Below are positions 17,038-26,366 of a DNA stretch of 64,000 bases, one piece after another (position 1 is the stretch's first letter; each line of letters begins with the position of its first letter). The notes beneath the pieces are model-generated. The model worked only from the letters and a program-made list of their open reading frames with translations, was not told the origin of the DNA and did not search any database. The stretch comes from Coxiellaceae bacterium. Lineage in GTDB: Bacteria > Pseudomonadota > Gammaproteobacteria > Coxiellales > Coxiellaceae. The translations under genes were made by a program, and so were the position numbers. The stretch spans positions 62,001 to 126,000 of the forward strand of contig JARGPC010000006.1 in NCBI GenBank assembly GCA_029212885.1, given 5' to 3'.

Positions 17038-20000
17038 TCACCTAAACAACCAAACCTTAATCATTGACACTAACTTTTCTACATCCACTGGTTTTGTAAT
17101 ATAATCATTGGCTCCCGACTCGATACACTTGGCTCGATCACCCGTCATTGCTTTCGCCGTTAAAGCAATAATTGGTAGCTCTTTATACACATCTTGTTCT
17201 CGAATTTTTTGCATGGCTTCATAACCATCCATGACAGGCATCATAATATCCATAATGACCAGCTCGATTTTCCCTTCTTCCTTCAGCTTGTCTAATGCAA
17301 CCCTCCCATTTGACGCTACTATAATATCGAGACCAAAGTCTTCTAATGTACTGGATAATGCAAATACATTGCGCACATCATCATCAACCAACAATACCCT
17401 TCTATTCTGTAATATTTGCTCTGAGTTATGCAGCATTTGAATAACTTGCTTTTGTTTATCCGGCAAATCGGATTCAACACTGTGTAAAAACAACGATATT
17501 TCGTCTATTAATCTTTCTGGTGATTCGGCACCTTTCAAAACTATGCTGCTAGCATATCTACGCAATTCATTATGTTCATCTTCATCCAACTCACGACCTG
17601 TATAGACAATGACAGGAGGTGCATCTATTTTCGATTTCTTTAATTTCTTTAGCAGTTCAAAACCAGAAATATCCGGCAAGCACAAATCTAGTATTATGCA
17701 ATCATATTTATTAGCAATAATCTTTTCTTCTGCTTCTAGGCCGTTGAATGCCTTGTCAATATTAACGTTTTCATTGCCAATCAGGTGCATGATCGCTAGG
17801 TGGCTACTTTCATCATCTTCCACCACGAGAACATTTTTTATTTTATTATCTATAACTGATTCTATTCTTTCAAATACTGCGGGTAATTCCTCAGCCTCTG
17901 CTGGCTTCAGCAAATAACCTATAGCGCCTTTTTGCTTATATTCTGGTGATTCCTCACGTGCAGAAACAATATGGATAGCAATATGTCGCGTATCAAGGTC
18001 AAACTTTAACTGCTCAAGTACCTGCAAACCATCAACATCCGGCAAGCCAATATCTAACACAATAGCTGATGGTTTGTATTTTTTAGCCAAGCTTAAACCA
18101 CTATGGCCATCACCTGCACACAAAGTTAAATATCCCTTGTCTCTAGCAAGTTGCTGCAGAATTTTCGCAAAATTTCTATCATCTTCAATAATCAGAAGCG
18201 ACTTCGTATCAGTATTTACCGAATCTCTATCATCATCGATAAAAACTGGTATTTGCTCACACTCTTTGACTTGTATTGATTGCTTGGGGCTAGCTTTTTC
18301 TTGTTGATTCGCAACTTCATTACTCTTACCTAGATTGATCTTATTATCTTGCTCTTCATTATCAACACTTAACCTCATGGGTATAATAATTGTAAAATTA
18401 CTACCCTCGCCTGCCTCACTGGTTAAAACAATTTCACCTCCTAACAATTCTGTCATAGCACGAGATATTGCCAAACCTAACCCTGTTCCACCATAATTGC
18501 GATTGGTTGAGCCATCACCTTGCTGGAAAGCTTCAAATATTTCTCGTTGCTTGTTTGCTGTTATCCCAATCCCTGTATCTATCACCGAAATTGCCATGAC
18601 CTCATCTTTACTAAATTTCACATGATTTAATGTTGTGTCATTAGCCACTGATTCAACCTTAATCTTTATACCACCAGACTCTGTAAACTTAACTGCGTTA
18701 AAACATAGATTTTTTATAATTTGCGATAGACGTTGTTCATCTGTCTCAATGGGATAATTCATTTTCGGATCAATATCGATTGAAAATGATAAGCCTTTTT
18801 CTTTCACAATAGGATCAAATTGATTTTTTAACCCATTCAAGAACCCTGACATATCAAGACGCGTTATATCAAGATGCAGCTTCCCTGATTCAACTTTTGA
18901 TAAGTCTAAAATATCATTAATAAGCGTCAGTAAATCCTGACCACCATCGTGTATTACCTTTGCCGACTCAATCTGCTTTTCTGTCAAATTACCTGTTTTA
19001 TTGTTTTCCAGGTCCTTGGATAAAATAAGCAAACTATTAAGCGGGGTCCTTAACTCGTGAGACATATTGGCCAGAAACTCGGACTTATATTTACTTGCTA
19101 ACGCCAAATCCTTGGCACGCTGCTCAACCTCTTCACGTGCTTCTTCAACCTCAATATTCTTCTTCGCTATATCTTCATTTTTTGCCTTCAATCGCTCACT
19201 TTTTTCTTCCAGCTCCTCATTTGCTGCTTGCAGTTCTTCGCTGGATGCCTTCAGCTCTTCTTCATTTTGTTTTAATACTTTGGTTTTTTCCTCTAGTTCC
19301 TCATTCGAGGCCTTTAGCTCTTCTTGTTGAGCCTGCAGCTCTTCAGTTAGTGACTGTGATTGCGACAGTAACTCTTCTGTCTTCTGCTGACTGATAACAT
19401 TTTTGATAAATATTGCTAAATTTTTAGCGACTGCGTTTATTACTTCACGCTGTGGTTTGTTGAACAGCTGAAAACTTGCAAACTCCATAACACCTACAAT
19501 ATCTTCTTCGTGCACCACAGGCACAGCAAGTATGCAATTAGGCTTATCCTTACCACAGCCTGACGTTATTTCTACGTAACTATCAGGAATTTCTGTGATA
19601 ACAATTGTTGAACGCTCTTGAGCGCACTGACCCACGATACCTTCACCAAGTTTGAATTCTTGCGATAATCCCTTACGCTCCGCATACGCATAACTACCCA
19701 TTAATTTGAATACACAACCATCACTTTTAGTATGACCTTCTTTTAAATAGATCGTACCCACCCCAGCCTCCACCGTGACCGATAATTGCTTGATTACTGC
19801 TTGAAGCAACTGCTGGAGATCACGAATCCCCTGCATTGATTGACCAATATTTGCAACTTGCGTTTTAATCCACACCTGTTGTTTATTAGCTGTATCTAAT
19901 TCTTGTAAATTATCACGCATTTCAAGTAATGAAAGCGCCAGTATGTCTTTATTGCTCCGTGGCTCTACCGACGTATCAAACTTACCTTCTCCTAGTGCCT

Positions 20001-21102
20001 TCGACACACCTGTCAAAGTTTGCGCATTAATGACTAAATCACGAAAGCTATTGGCTAAGTCACCAAGCTCATCTTTTGAGCGATATGTAACGTTTATGTC
20101 CGTTTCACCCCGTGCTATCGCATCAGCATATCCTCGTATTTTTTCGATAGGCTTTAGTATTGATCGACGTGAATACCACCACACAGAAAATGCACTGAGC
20201 GAAACTATCAGAATTATGATTACTAATAATGCGTAAATTAGTAAAGCAACTTCAGCTTTCTTTTTAACAAGATCATCATGCGCTGCTTCTTGGATTTTAT
20301 CATCTAACACTTTATCCATTTCTACCGACAACGCTTCAAGTGAATTAACATTTTTTCGTTTTTCATCTTCTAGCTTCATCACTAAGCTAACCGATTCTTT
20401 TGCGGCTTTAACGTACTTACTCACTTGCGCATACATGATCTCTTCATCGGCATTTAGCTTTGTTGTAGATAACTTCAACAACCAATTTTCGATGTCATCC
20501 ATACTATCAAGCGCTCTATTCTTTAAAAATGGATCTCCATCCAATACATAACCTCGCATTGCTGAGATTAATTCATGTATATTAATTTCTATTTCCAGTA
20601 ATGCATTATGTTTGGTTTCATATTCGGCATCAGATGTGTTTAATGTTTTTTGCCAGCTATCATCTAATAGACGCTCAATTTTTTCATTAAGTAGATTTTT
20701 GACTCGATCTATCTTTAGAATTTGGCGATCTTCAATTGAAATTAAATTTTCAGCATATGATTTAAATTTTGTATGGATCTGTGCAATCTCGTTATAATAT
20801 TGACTCTCTTTGCTACTCAGCTCCTGGGATTTATACACTGACATAAAGTACTCGTAGTCCTTGATATTTTCCTCATACAATTTTACAGAACTACGGTCCT
20901 GCCTTGCGAGATAATCAAGTATGCCTTGAATAGCTTCTTTTGCATTGATTTCCATTTCAAGTGCCGCTTGAATTTTCTCACTATCTTTTTCCACTACGGC
21001 CGCAATGTTATAGTGAGACCATGTCATCCCACTCAAACCCAATATACCAACAAGCACTATCGGTAATAAAAATGTCGTTAATAGCTTTCCCTTTAAACGC
21101 AT
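17038..21102 (-). CDS. Hybrid sensor histidine kinase: 2 TM, HAMP, GAF, coiled coil, HisKA, HATPase, three receivers
   Basis: 1354 residues from the ATG at 21102, which has GGGGGAG 5 nt upstream; the frame is open to 21237. Order: TM1 (about 6-27), a long helical periplasmic sensor region (about 30-280), TM2 (about 285-308), HAMP (about 310-360), GAF (about 420-570), a Glu-rich coiled coil (about 575-670), HisKA with His682 in MSHELRTPLN, HATPase with DTGIGI and GGTGLGLAIS, then receivers with Asp1017, Asp1139 and Asp1285. The coiled coil has EELKAS twice (594-599, 615-620) and EELQAA (622-627), matching the chemoreceptor methylation consensus Glx-Glx-x-x-Ala-Ser/Ala. With CheR and CheB next door this suggests a methylation-tuned kinase (inference). 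Confidence 0.93.
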   Translation of the reverse strand: MRLKGKLLTTFLLPIVLVGILGLSGMTWSHYNIAAVVEKDSEKIQAALEMEINAKEAIQGILDYLARQDRSSVKLYEENIKDYEYFMSVYKSQELSSKESQYYNEIAQIHTKFKSYAENLISIEDRQILKIDRVKNLLNEKIERLLDDSWQKTLNTSDAEYETKHNALLEIEINIHELISAMRGYVLDGDPFLKNRALDSMDDIENWLLKLSTTKLNADEEIMYAQVSKYVKAAKESVSLVMKLEDEKRKNVNSLEALSVEMDKVLDDKIQEAAHDDLVKKKAEVALLIYALLVIIILIVSLSAFSVWWYSRRSILKPIEKIRGYADAIARGETDINVTYRSKDELGDLANSFRDLVINAQTLTGVSKALGEGKFDTSVEPRSNKDILALSLLEMRDNLQELDTANKQQVWIKTQVANIGQSMQGIRDLQQLLQAVIKQLSVTVEAGVGTIYLKEGHTKSDGCVFKLMGSYAYAERKGLSQEFKLGEGIVGQCAQERSTIVITEIPDSYVEITSGCGKDKPNCILAVPVVHEEDIVGVMEFASFQLFNKPQREVINAVAKNLAIFIKNVISQQKTEELLSQSQSLTEELQAQQEELKASNEELEEKTKVLKQNEEELKASSEELQAANEELEEKSERLKAKNEDIAKKNIEVEEAREEVEQRAKDLALASKYKSEFLANMSHELRTPLNSLLILSKDLENNKTGNLTEKQIESAKVIHDGGQDLLTLINDILDLSKVESGKLHLDITRLDMSGFLNGLKNQFDPIVKEKGLSFSIDIDPKMNYPIETDEQRLSQIIKNLCFNAVKFTESGGIKIKVESVANDTTLNHVKFSKDEVMAISVIDTGIGITANKQREIFEAFQQGDGSTNRNYGGTGLGLAISRAMTELLGGEIVLTSEAGEGSNFTIIIPMRLSVDNEEQDNKINLGKSNEVANQQEKASPKQSIQVKECEQIPVFIDDDRDSVNTDTKSLLIIEDDRNFAKILQQLARDKGYLTLCAGDGHSGLSLAKKYKPSAIVLDIGLPDVDGLQVLEQLKFDLDTRHIAIHIVSAREESPEYKQKGAIGYLLKPAEAEELPAVFERIESVIDNKIKNVLVVEDDESSHLAIMHLIGNENVNIDKAFNGLEAEEKIIANKYDCIILDLCLPDISGFELLKKLKKSKIDAPPVIVYTGRELDEDEHNELRRYASSIVLKGAESPERLIDEISLFLHSVESDLPDKQKQVIQMLHNSEQILQNRRVLLVDDDVRNVFALSSTLEDFGLDIIVASNGRVALDKLKEEGKIELVIMDIMMPVMDGYEAMQKIREQDVYKELPIIALTAKAMTGDRAKCIESGANDYITKPVDVEKLVSMIKVWLFR

Positions 21103-21103
21103 G

Positions 21104-21421
21104 TTAGCTCCCCCCACTATCGGGTTTGGGCAGTTGATTAAACCACTGCTCAAATTGTTGAATATATTGCTTACCCAAGTCAGTAATGATCCAATACTCA
21201 ACAGGTCGAGTGAGGCGCTTATCATCGAAATTTTCATGTTTAAATGATTCTAAGAAGTGTAACTTTTTTAACTTTTTCAGCATGATACTTCGCTTTCCAG
21301 CACTGTAATTGCGTGTCCGACGCACAATGTCAGTGCGTGCACGTTTTTCAGTACAAAACCAAAGAATGCGTCGCTCATAAACCGTTAGTAAATTGGGGTC
21401 AAAGTTCCCTAGTCCTTCCAC
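21104..21421 (-). CDS. Small winged-helix-like protein, first gene of the signalling operon
   Basis: 105 residues, basic, with a pattern of helices and a strand pair (KRSIMLKKLKKLHFLESF ... RPVEYWIITDLGKQYI) like a winged-helix DNA-binding domain of the transcriptional-regulator type that ends in a wing and a Tyr/Ile-rich helix. No firm family is recognised. The start is GTG at 21419-21421 with GAGAG 6 nt upstream. Its TAA lies 1 nt before the kinase ATG, so the two are coupled. A dyad-symmetric sequence upstream could be its own operator. Confidence 0.6.
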   Translation of the reverse strand: MEGLGNFDPNLLTVYERRILWFCTEKRARTDIVRRTRNYSAGKRSIMLKKLKKLHFLESFKHENFDDKRLTRPVEYWIITDLGKQYIQQFEQWFNQLPKPDSGGS

Positions 21422-21446
21422 TGTAAACTCTCACTTAATGTCTTAA

Positions 21447-21470
21447 TATATCCACTTGACAGTGAGTATA
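21447..21470. promoter_or_regulatory. Dyad-symmetric sequence upstream of the signalling operon
   Basis: TATA-TC-CACT-TGAC-AGTG-AG-TATA: two 4-bp arm segments on each side with two mismatched positions between them, centred 37-38 bp before the winged-helix gene start. Spacing and symmetry fit an operator for a dimeric regulator. No convincing -35/-10 pair could be placed here. Confidence 0.3.
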
Positions 21471-21497
21471 GTAGAGAATCAATGGACGTCTTGCTGA

Positions 21498-22265
21498 TTA
21501 GCTAAGGAGTTGTTTAATCGAATCAATTTGTTGTTGTGCTGCCTGATAGCCTTTACTGATAAGCCCTTGCTTGTCTTTATCATCTAAAATATCTGCGCCT
21601 GGAATATGCGGTCGGATCACCACATCTGCATCAGCGGCTGTACGATGATCTAATTCATGTATACGAATCAGGCCATAGCGAAACATCACACCTAGGGCTA
21701 ACTTAGGATTTTTATCGGGTAACTCGATACCAACATTCACGGCAATAATGAGCTTAGGGTTGTAGCGCTTAGCTACAATTGCTGGCACTGGCGCTATGGC
21801 GCCACCATCAACCAATATACGATCCAAATATTTTACCGGATGAAAAATCGGTGGCAATGCACACGAACATTGAACTGCTTTTGATACTGGGCCATGAGTA
21901 ATTTCTACCAGCTCACCAGTAGTGAGATCAACTGATACGGCAGAAAAAGGAAGTTTTAAATCGTCAAAAGTTGCATGATTGGTGTTGCTGCTGATGAATT
22001 CCTCAACACCATGTCCCTCACTGAGACCTTTAAAGATATTTAATGATTTCTTAACCAGGTCTTTTTTACTACTAGCCTCAATGATTGCCTTAAGCTTATC
22101 AACATCTTTGTGATAAGCATATAATGCCCCCATCATGCTTCCTGCACTGGTGCCAATGATGCGATCAACCGTAATGCTATGCTCTTCCAAGCATTGCAAA
22201 ACACCAATATGCGCAATGCCGCGTGAGCCACCGCCCCCTAACACTAAAATTGTTTCATCAGTCAT
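21498..22265 (-). CDS. Patatin-like phospholipase, RssA-like
   Basis: 255 residues. The anion hole GGGGSRG (about 10-16), nucleophile Ser in GTSAGS (about 39-44) and the catalytic Asp in DGGAIAPVP define a Ser-Asp dyad lipase of the patatin family. There is no signal peptide, so it is probably cytoplasmic unless exported by a specialised system. Relatives include E. coli RssA and Legionella/Pseudomonas patatin effectors; the short single-domain form here is most like RssA. AAGGA lies 7 nt before the ATG. It follows typA on the same strand, separated by repeat R2. Confidence 0.9.
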   Translation of the reverse strand: MTDETILVLGGGGSRGIAHIGVLQCLEEHSITVDRIIGTSAGSMMGALYAYHKDVDKLKAIIEASSKKDLVKKSLNIFKGLSEGHGVEEFISSNTNHATFDDLKLPFSAVSVDLTTGELVEITHGPVSKAVQCSCALPPIFHPVKYLDRILVDGGAIAPVPAIVAKRYNPKLIIAVNVGIELPDKNPKLALGVMFRYGLIRIHELDHRTAADADVVIRPHIPGADILDDKDKQGLISKGYQAAQQQIDSIKQLLS

Positions 22266-22285
22266 TTATACTTCCTTGTATGGCT

Positions 22286-22334
22286 CTGGATCCCGGATCC
22301 GGGATGACAATTCAACCGGGGTCCGGGATGACAA
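22286..22334. repeat. CCCGGAT palindromic repeat, copy R2 (between typA and patatin)
   Basis: CTGGATCCCGGATCCGGGAT followed by GACAATTCAACC and a second half GGGGTCCGGGATGACA. Contains a perfect palindrome ATCCCGGATCCGGGAT. On the coding strand it begins about 4 nt past the typA stop. Confidence 0.85.
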
Positions 22335-22335
22335 T

Positions 22336-24150
22336 TTAGCTTGCGCGTGATGCACGCTTACGCTCATGCTCCTTTAAAAACTTCTTACGCAGGCGAATCG
22401 ACACTGGGGTTACTTCAACCAACTCATCATCATCGATGAAATCCAAAGCCTGTTCTAGCGTATGTTGAATCGGTGGTGTAAGCGCAATATTTTCATCTGT
22501 ACCTGAAGCTCGCACATTAGTTAATTGCTTCTCTTTAATTACATTAACCACCAAATCATTTTCACGCGTATGCAAACCAACAATCATGCCCTCATACACA
22601 TCAACCTGCGGCCCAATAAACATCTTACCACGCTCCTGCAGATTCCATAACGCATAACCTCGACTGACGCCTAACGCATTTGAAATCAGTACACCACGTG
22701 AACGATGCTTTATTTTGGTGCTATTCACTTTGCCGTAATGATCAAAAATGTGATGCATCACACCACTACCAGATGTCATGGTTAAAAATTTAGAATGAAA
22801 ACCAATCAACCCGCGAGTAGGTATCAAAAACTCAATTCGAACACGGCCTTTACCGTCGATTTCTAGATTCTGCAATGTCGCTTGGCGATCAGCTAGCTGT
22901 TGCATCATCGTACCCTGGTGCTCTTCTTCAACATCCAGCATCAATTGCTCATACGGCTCATGCATAACACCATCGATTTCTTTATAGACCACCTCAGGAC
23001 GCGAAACTGCAAACTCAAAACCTTCGCGACGCATAGTTTCTATCAATACCGCCAGGTGCAATTCACCACGACCAGAAACAACATACTGATCAGCGCTTTC
23101 ACCATTCGCAACACGCAATGCCACATTAGCGATTAACTCGCGCTGTAAACGATCATGAATTTGACGTGATGTAACATACTTACCTTCTTTACCTGCAAAC
23201 GGTGAGCTATTAACTTGGAACGTCATAGTAACGGTTGGCTCATCAACAGTCAGCGCTGGTAAAGCCTCAACAGCCTCAGGTTCACATAACGTATCTGAAA
23301 TATTAATGGGATCTATACCGGTTACCGAAATAATATCACCAGCTTCTGCTTTGTCTACCGGTGTTTTTTCCAAACCCAAAAAGCCCAGCACTTGACCCAC
23401 TTTACCTTTACGAGTTTTGCCGTCACGATCAACAACAGTAACCATTTGGTTAACACGTACTGAACCACGCTTAATCCGTCCGACACCAATAGCGCCAACA
23501 TAACTGGAATAAGCCAATGAACTGATTTGCATTTGGAATGGTTGATTAACATCCACATCGGGTGGACTCACCTTATCAGCAATCAAATGAAATAGCGGTT
23601 GCATATCTTCCTGCTCACCCTCCAATTCCATTGAGGCCCAGCCCTGCAGTGCTGAAGCATAAATCACCGGGAAATCGAGCTGCTCATCAGTAGCACCCAG
23701 GTTAACAAACAGATCAAACACCTGATCGATCACCCAGTCAGGACGAGCACCATCGCGATCGACTTTATTAATCACAACAATCGGCTTCAAGCCCCAAGAA
23801 AAAGCTTTTTGGGTCACAAAACGCGTCTGTGGCATAGGACCCTCAACAGCATCAACCAATAACAGCACAGAGTCCACCATCGATAGGATACGCTCAACCT
23901 CACCACCAAAGTCAGCATGGCCGGGGGTATCAACAATATTAATATGGTAATCTTGCCAATGGATCGCGGTATTCTTCGATAGAATCGTGATACCACGCTC
24001 TCGTTCGAGGTCATTGGAATCCATCACGCGCTCAACAGGCTCGGCGCGTTCATTCAACGTGCCAGACTGACGCAGCAGTTGGTCAACTAATGTGGTTTTA
24101 CCATGATCAACATGGGCGATAATAGCGATATTTCGAATTTGGGCGGACAT
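22336..24150 (-). CDS. typA: Translational GTPase TypA/BipA
   Basis: Ribosome-associated GTPase of the EF-G family, needed for 50S assembly at low temperature and for stress responses. 604 residues, the standard length. G1 [10 protein letters not shown] (about 12-21), switch [17 protein letters not shown] specificity motif [12 protein letters not shown], then EF-G-like domains and the BipA-specific C-terminal domain ([29 protein letters not shown]). It ends in a basic tail [16 protein letters not shown]. The ATG at 24150 has a weak Shine-Dalgarno. Confidence 0.97.
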   Translation of the reverse strand: MSAQIRNIAIIAHVDHGKTTLVDQLLRQSGTLNERAEPVERVMDSNDLERERGITILSKNTAIHWQDYHINIVDTPGHADFGGEVERILSMVDSVLLLVDAVEGPMPQTRFVTQKAFSWGLKPIVVINKVDRDGARPDWVIDQVFDLFVNLGATDEQLDFPVIYASALQGWASMELEGEQEDMQPLFHLIADKVSPPDVDVNQPFQMQISSLAYSSYVGAIGVGRIKRGSVRVNQMVTVVDRDGKTRKGKVGQVLGFLGLEKTPVDKAEAGDIISVTGIDPINISDTLCEPEAVEALPALTVDEPTVTMTFQVNSSPFAGKEGKYVTSRQIHDRLQRELIANVALRVANGESADQYVVSGRGELHLAVLIETMRREGFEFAVSRPEVVYKEIDGVMHEPYEQLMLDVEEEHQGTMMQQLADRQATLQNLEIDGKGRVRIEFLIPTRGLIGFHSKFLTMTSGSGVMHHIFDHYGKVNSTKIKHRSRGVLISNALGVSRGYALWNLQERGKMFIGPQVDVYEGMIVGLHTRENDLVVNVIKEKQLTNVRASGTDENIALTPPIQHTLEQALDFIDDDELVEVTPVSIRLRKKFLKEHERKRASRAS

Positions 24151-24213
24151 ATTTTACTCTTTATTATGCAAAAACGAGACAGTATATCAAAATTTCACCG
24201 CTCAAGCACTGAG

Positions 24214-24377
24214 AATAATATATTGATCTCAAGGATTTATAAAATAAGGACTATCCAGAGGGGTAGCCCGAAGAGGGAGCCTTCGTGCGCGCAGTGTAGC
24301 GAGCACACCAAGGTTGCCCGCAAGGCTCGCCCCATTGCCCAGCATCATTAAGACAGACTTGAGATCAAGATATTATT
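24214..24377. repeat. MITE-like element, copy A, with terminal inverted repeats
   Basis: Left end AATAATATATTGATCTCAAG (24214-24233) and right end CTTGAGATCAAGATATTATT (24358-24377) are inverted copies with one mismatch. The interior carries a block CCTTCGTGCGCGCAGTGTAG, then CGAGCACACCAAGGTTG, shared with copy B at 32968-33086. Within it, AACCTT/AAGGTT-like and GTGC/GCAC arms can fold. The right end overlaps the stop codon of the secreted coiled-coil gene. The element fills most of the 24151-24372 gap; nothing else was seen there. Confidence 0.7.
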
Positions 24378-24726
24378 TCTTTTTAGCTGGCAATGGAGTC
24401 AATGGCGCCGTACCCGACCGAATGGCTGCAACCTTTTGAATTTGCTTGATTAAATTATCTTGCAGCTGCTGCAATTGGTCTTGCATATGCTTAAATTGGG
24501 TCTGTGTTTGGCTTTGCAGTTGCTGGATCTGCTTTTGCGTCACCTTGGCTTGAGCCGAAATCGCCGGAGCTATACTGCCCTGCACCTGCTTAATTTGAGA
24601 CTGCAGTTGCTGGACAATCTGTTGCGTATTTGAACCACCCGCAGCAGGTTTAGCAGCAGCACTAGCAGATAATGGCAGAGCTACAGTAGCAACTAAAGCT
24701 ATCGCTGCAATCAATTGAATCTTCAT
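24373..24726 (-). CDS. Secreted Gln-rich coiled-coil protein
   Basis: 117 residues. Signal peptide MKIQLIAAIALVATVALPLS, likely cleaved after SASA. The mature protein is a Gln-rich helix with heptad-like repeats (IVQQLQSQIKQVQ, QIQQLQSQTQTQF, MQDQLQQLQDNLIKQI) and a Pro/Lys tail (LTPLPAKKK). It probably forms a periplasmic coiled coil; no family is recognised. AGGAG lies before the ATG. Its stop codon lies within the terminal repeat of the adjacent MITE-like element, so the element may supply its 3' end. Confidence 0.75.
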   Translation of the reverse strand: MKIQLIAAIALVATVALPLSASAAAKPAAGGSNTQQIVQQLQSQIKQVQGSIAPAISAQAKVTQKQIQQLQSQTQTQFKHMQDQLQQLQDNLIKQIQKVAAIRSGTAPLTPLPAKKK

Positions 24727-24758
24727 GGGGATCTCCTAATCCATTGAGTAAAAACGCG

Positions 24759-26285
24759 TTATTCTGTAAGCGTAGCAGGTTGCTGAGAGATTTCAACATC
24801 ATGCTGCCCAACAACACGGCCAACAGCCTTCAGCCAACCCTGGTAAGCAAGCTCATAGGGTTCTCGAGAAGCTTCCGGCGCAAATTCGCAATCTAACTGC
24901 CACAGCTGGCTGAGCTCATCGAGATTCTGATAAACTCCAGCACCAAGCCCCGCCAAGTAAGCCGCACCTAAGGCGCTGGTCTCGATACAAGAAGGTCTAT
25001 CAACGCGAGTTACCAATAAGTCCGCCAAGAATTGCAACATCCAGTTATTTGACACCATGCCGCCATCAACTCGAATGGTATTCGGCACATCGGCACCATC
25101 ATTGAGCATTGCCTGCAACAGATCTTTACTTTGATAGCAAACTGATTCAACTGCTGCTCGAACGATATGTTTGATGCCGGTATCTCGCGTCATTCCCATG
25201 ATGGCCGCACGGGCTTCTGGATCCCAATATGGCGCGCCCATGCCCGTAAAAGCCGGTACCATATAAACGCCCCCACAATCACTGACTTCTTGGCATATGA
25301 ACTCAGAGTCCGCCGCGTGCTTTACCATACCCATATTGTCGCGCAACCATTGAATAGCTGCGCCAGCTACAAAAATACTACCCTCTAAACCGTAAGTGAC
25401 TTGACCATCAATGCGATAAGCAACTGTCGATAATAAACGACTGCGAGACGTTACAACTTTATCACCCGTATTAAGCAGCATAAAACAACCGGTGCCATAC
25501 GTACTTTTTAGCATGCCTGATTGAAAACAGGCTTGCCCTACTGTTGCTGCTTGTTGATCCCCCGCCATACCGGTAATAGCAATCGACTCACCAAATAACT
25601 CAGGCAATGATTCACCGAATTGTCCAACGTTATCTACTACCTCAGGTAATAATTGAGGAGGGATATCAAATAGCTCAAGCAGCTCTTTGTCCCACTGTTG
25701 ACTATGAATATTAAACAGCAAAGTACGCGAAGCATTTGTTGCATCAGTTAAGTGCTTTTTACCGCCCGTTAATCGCCATAATAAATAGCTCTCAATCGTA
25801 CCAAAAAGTAATTGTCCTTTCTCAGCAGCAGCTCGTGCACCTTCAACATGACCAAGCATCCAAGCGATTTTAGTTGCGGAAAAATACGGATCTAATAATA
25901 ACCCAGTTTTTTCGCTAACCATTTCCTCAACACCTTTTTGAGACTTAAAGCGCTGACACATGGCTGCAGTACGACGATCTTGCCACACAATGGCATGATA
26001 AATAGGCTTGCCCGTTTCCTTATCCCAAAGCACAGTTGTTTCACGCTGATTTGAAATGCCAATCGCAGCGATATCAGCAGCCGTTAGTTTTGCTTTATCT
26101 ATCGCTTGCTGAACACAATGCACTGTCGACTGCCAAATCTCATCAGCATTATGCTCTACCCAGCCCTCATGCGGAAAAAATTGGTGTAATTCAATTTGGT
26201 GATTGGCTAATGATTGACCGGCTCGGTTAAACACAATCGCGCGCGTGCTCGTGGTTCCTTGATCAATTGCGATAAGATAGGTCAT
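24759..26285 (-). CDS. glpK: Glycerol kinase
   Basis: FGGY-family kinase making glycerol-3-phosphate from glycerol and ATP. 508 residues. N-terminal ATPase motif AIDQGTTSTRAIVF, substrate-site segments NQRETT and WQDRRTA, GSIFVAGAAIQWLRD, and the C-terminal signature RVDGGMVSNNWMLQFLADLL. AAGGA lies 6 nt before the ATG. Divergent from glpD with 81 bp between the starts, so the two arms probably share a control region. With glpF and glpD it makes a complete glycerol uptake and oxidation route. Confidence 0.97.
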   Translation of the reverse strand: MTYLIAIDQGTTSTRAIVFNRAGQSLANHQIELHQFFPHEGWVEHNADEIWQSTVHCVQQAIDKAKLTAADIAAIGISNQRETTVLWDKETGKPIYHAIVWQDRRTAAMCQRFKSQKGVEEMVSEKTGLLLDPYFSATKIAWMLGHVEGARAAAEKGQLLFGTIESYLLWRLTGGKKHLTDATNASRTLLFNIHSQQWDKELLELFDIPPQLLPEVVDNVGQFGESLPELFGESIAITGMAGDQQAATVGQACFQSGMLKSTYGTGCFMLLNTGDKVVTSRSRLLSTVAYRIDGQVTYGLEGSIFVAGAAIQWLRDNMGMVKHAADSEFICQEVSDCGGVYMVPAFTGMGAPYWDPEARAAIMGMTRDTGIKHIVRAAVESVCYQSKDLLQAMLNDGADVPNTIRVDGGMVSNNWMLQFLADLLVTRVDRPSCIETSALGAAYLAGLGAGVYQNLDELSQLWQLDCEFAPEASREPYELAYQGWLKAVGRVVGQHDVEISQQPATLTE

Positions 26286-26366
26286 CGATATTCCTTACAG
26301 GTGATTCAGCATACAGGTCGTGTTATATTACCGCATCTGGCTGTGGAGGCAATATCGGAATCCATC

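Noticed and set aside
19067-19394. Ser-rich open frames on the plus strand opposite the kinase coiled coil
   Set aside because: Low-complexity mirror images of the Glu/Leu-rich coiled coil.
21449-21480. TTGACA at 21456 as a plus-strand promoter
   Set aside because: No -10 box at proper distance and no plus-strand gene downstream.
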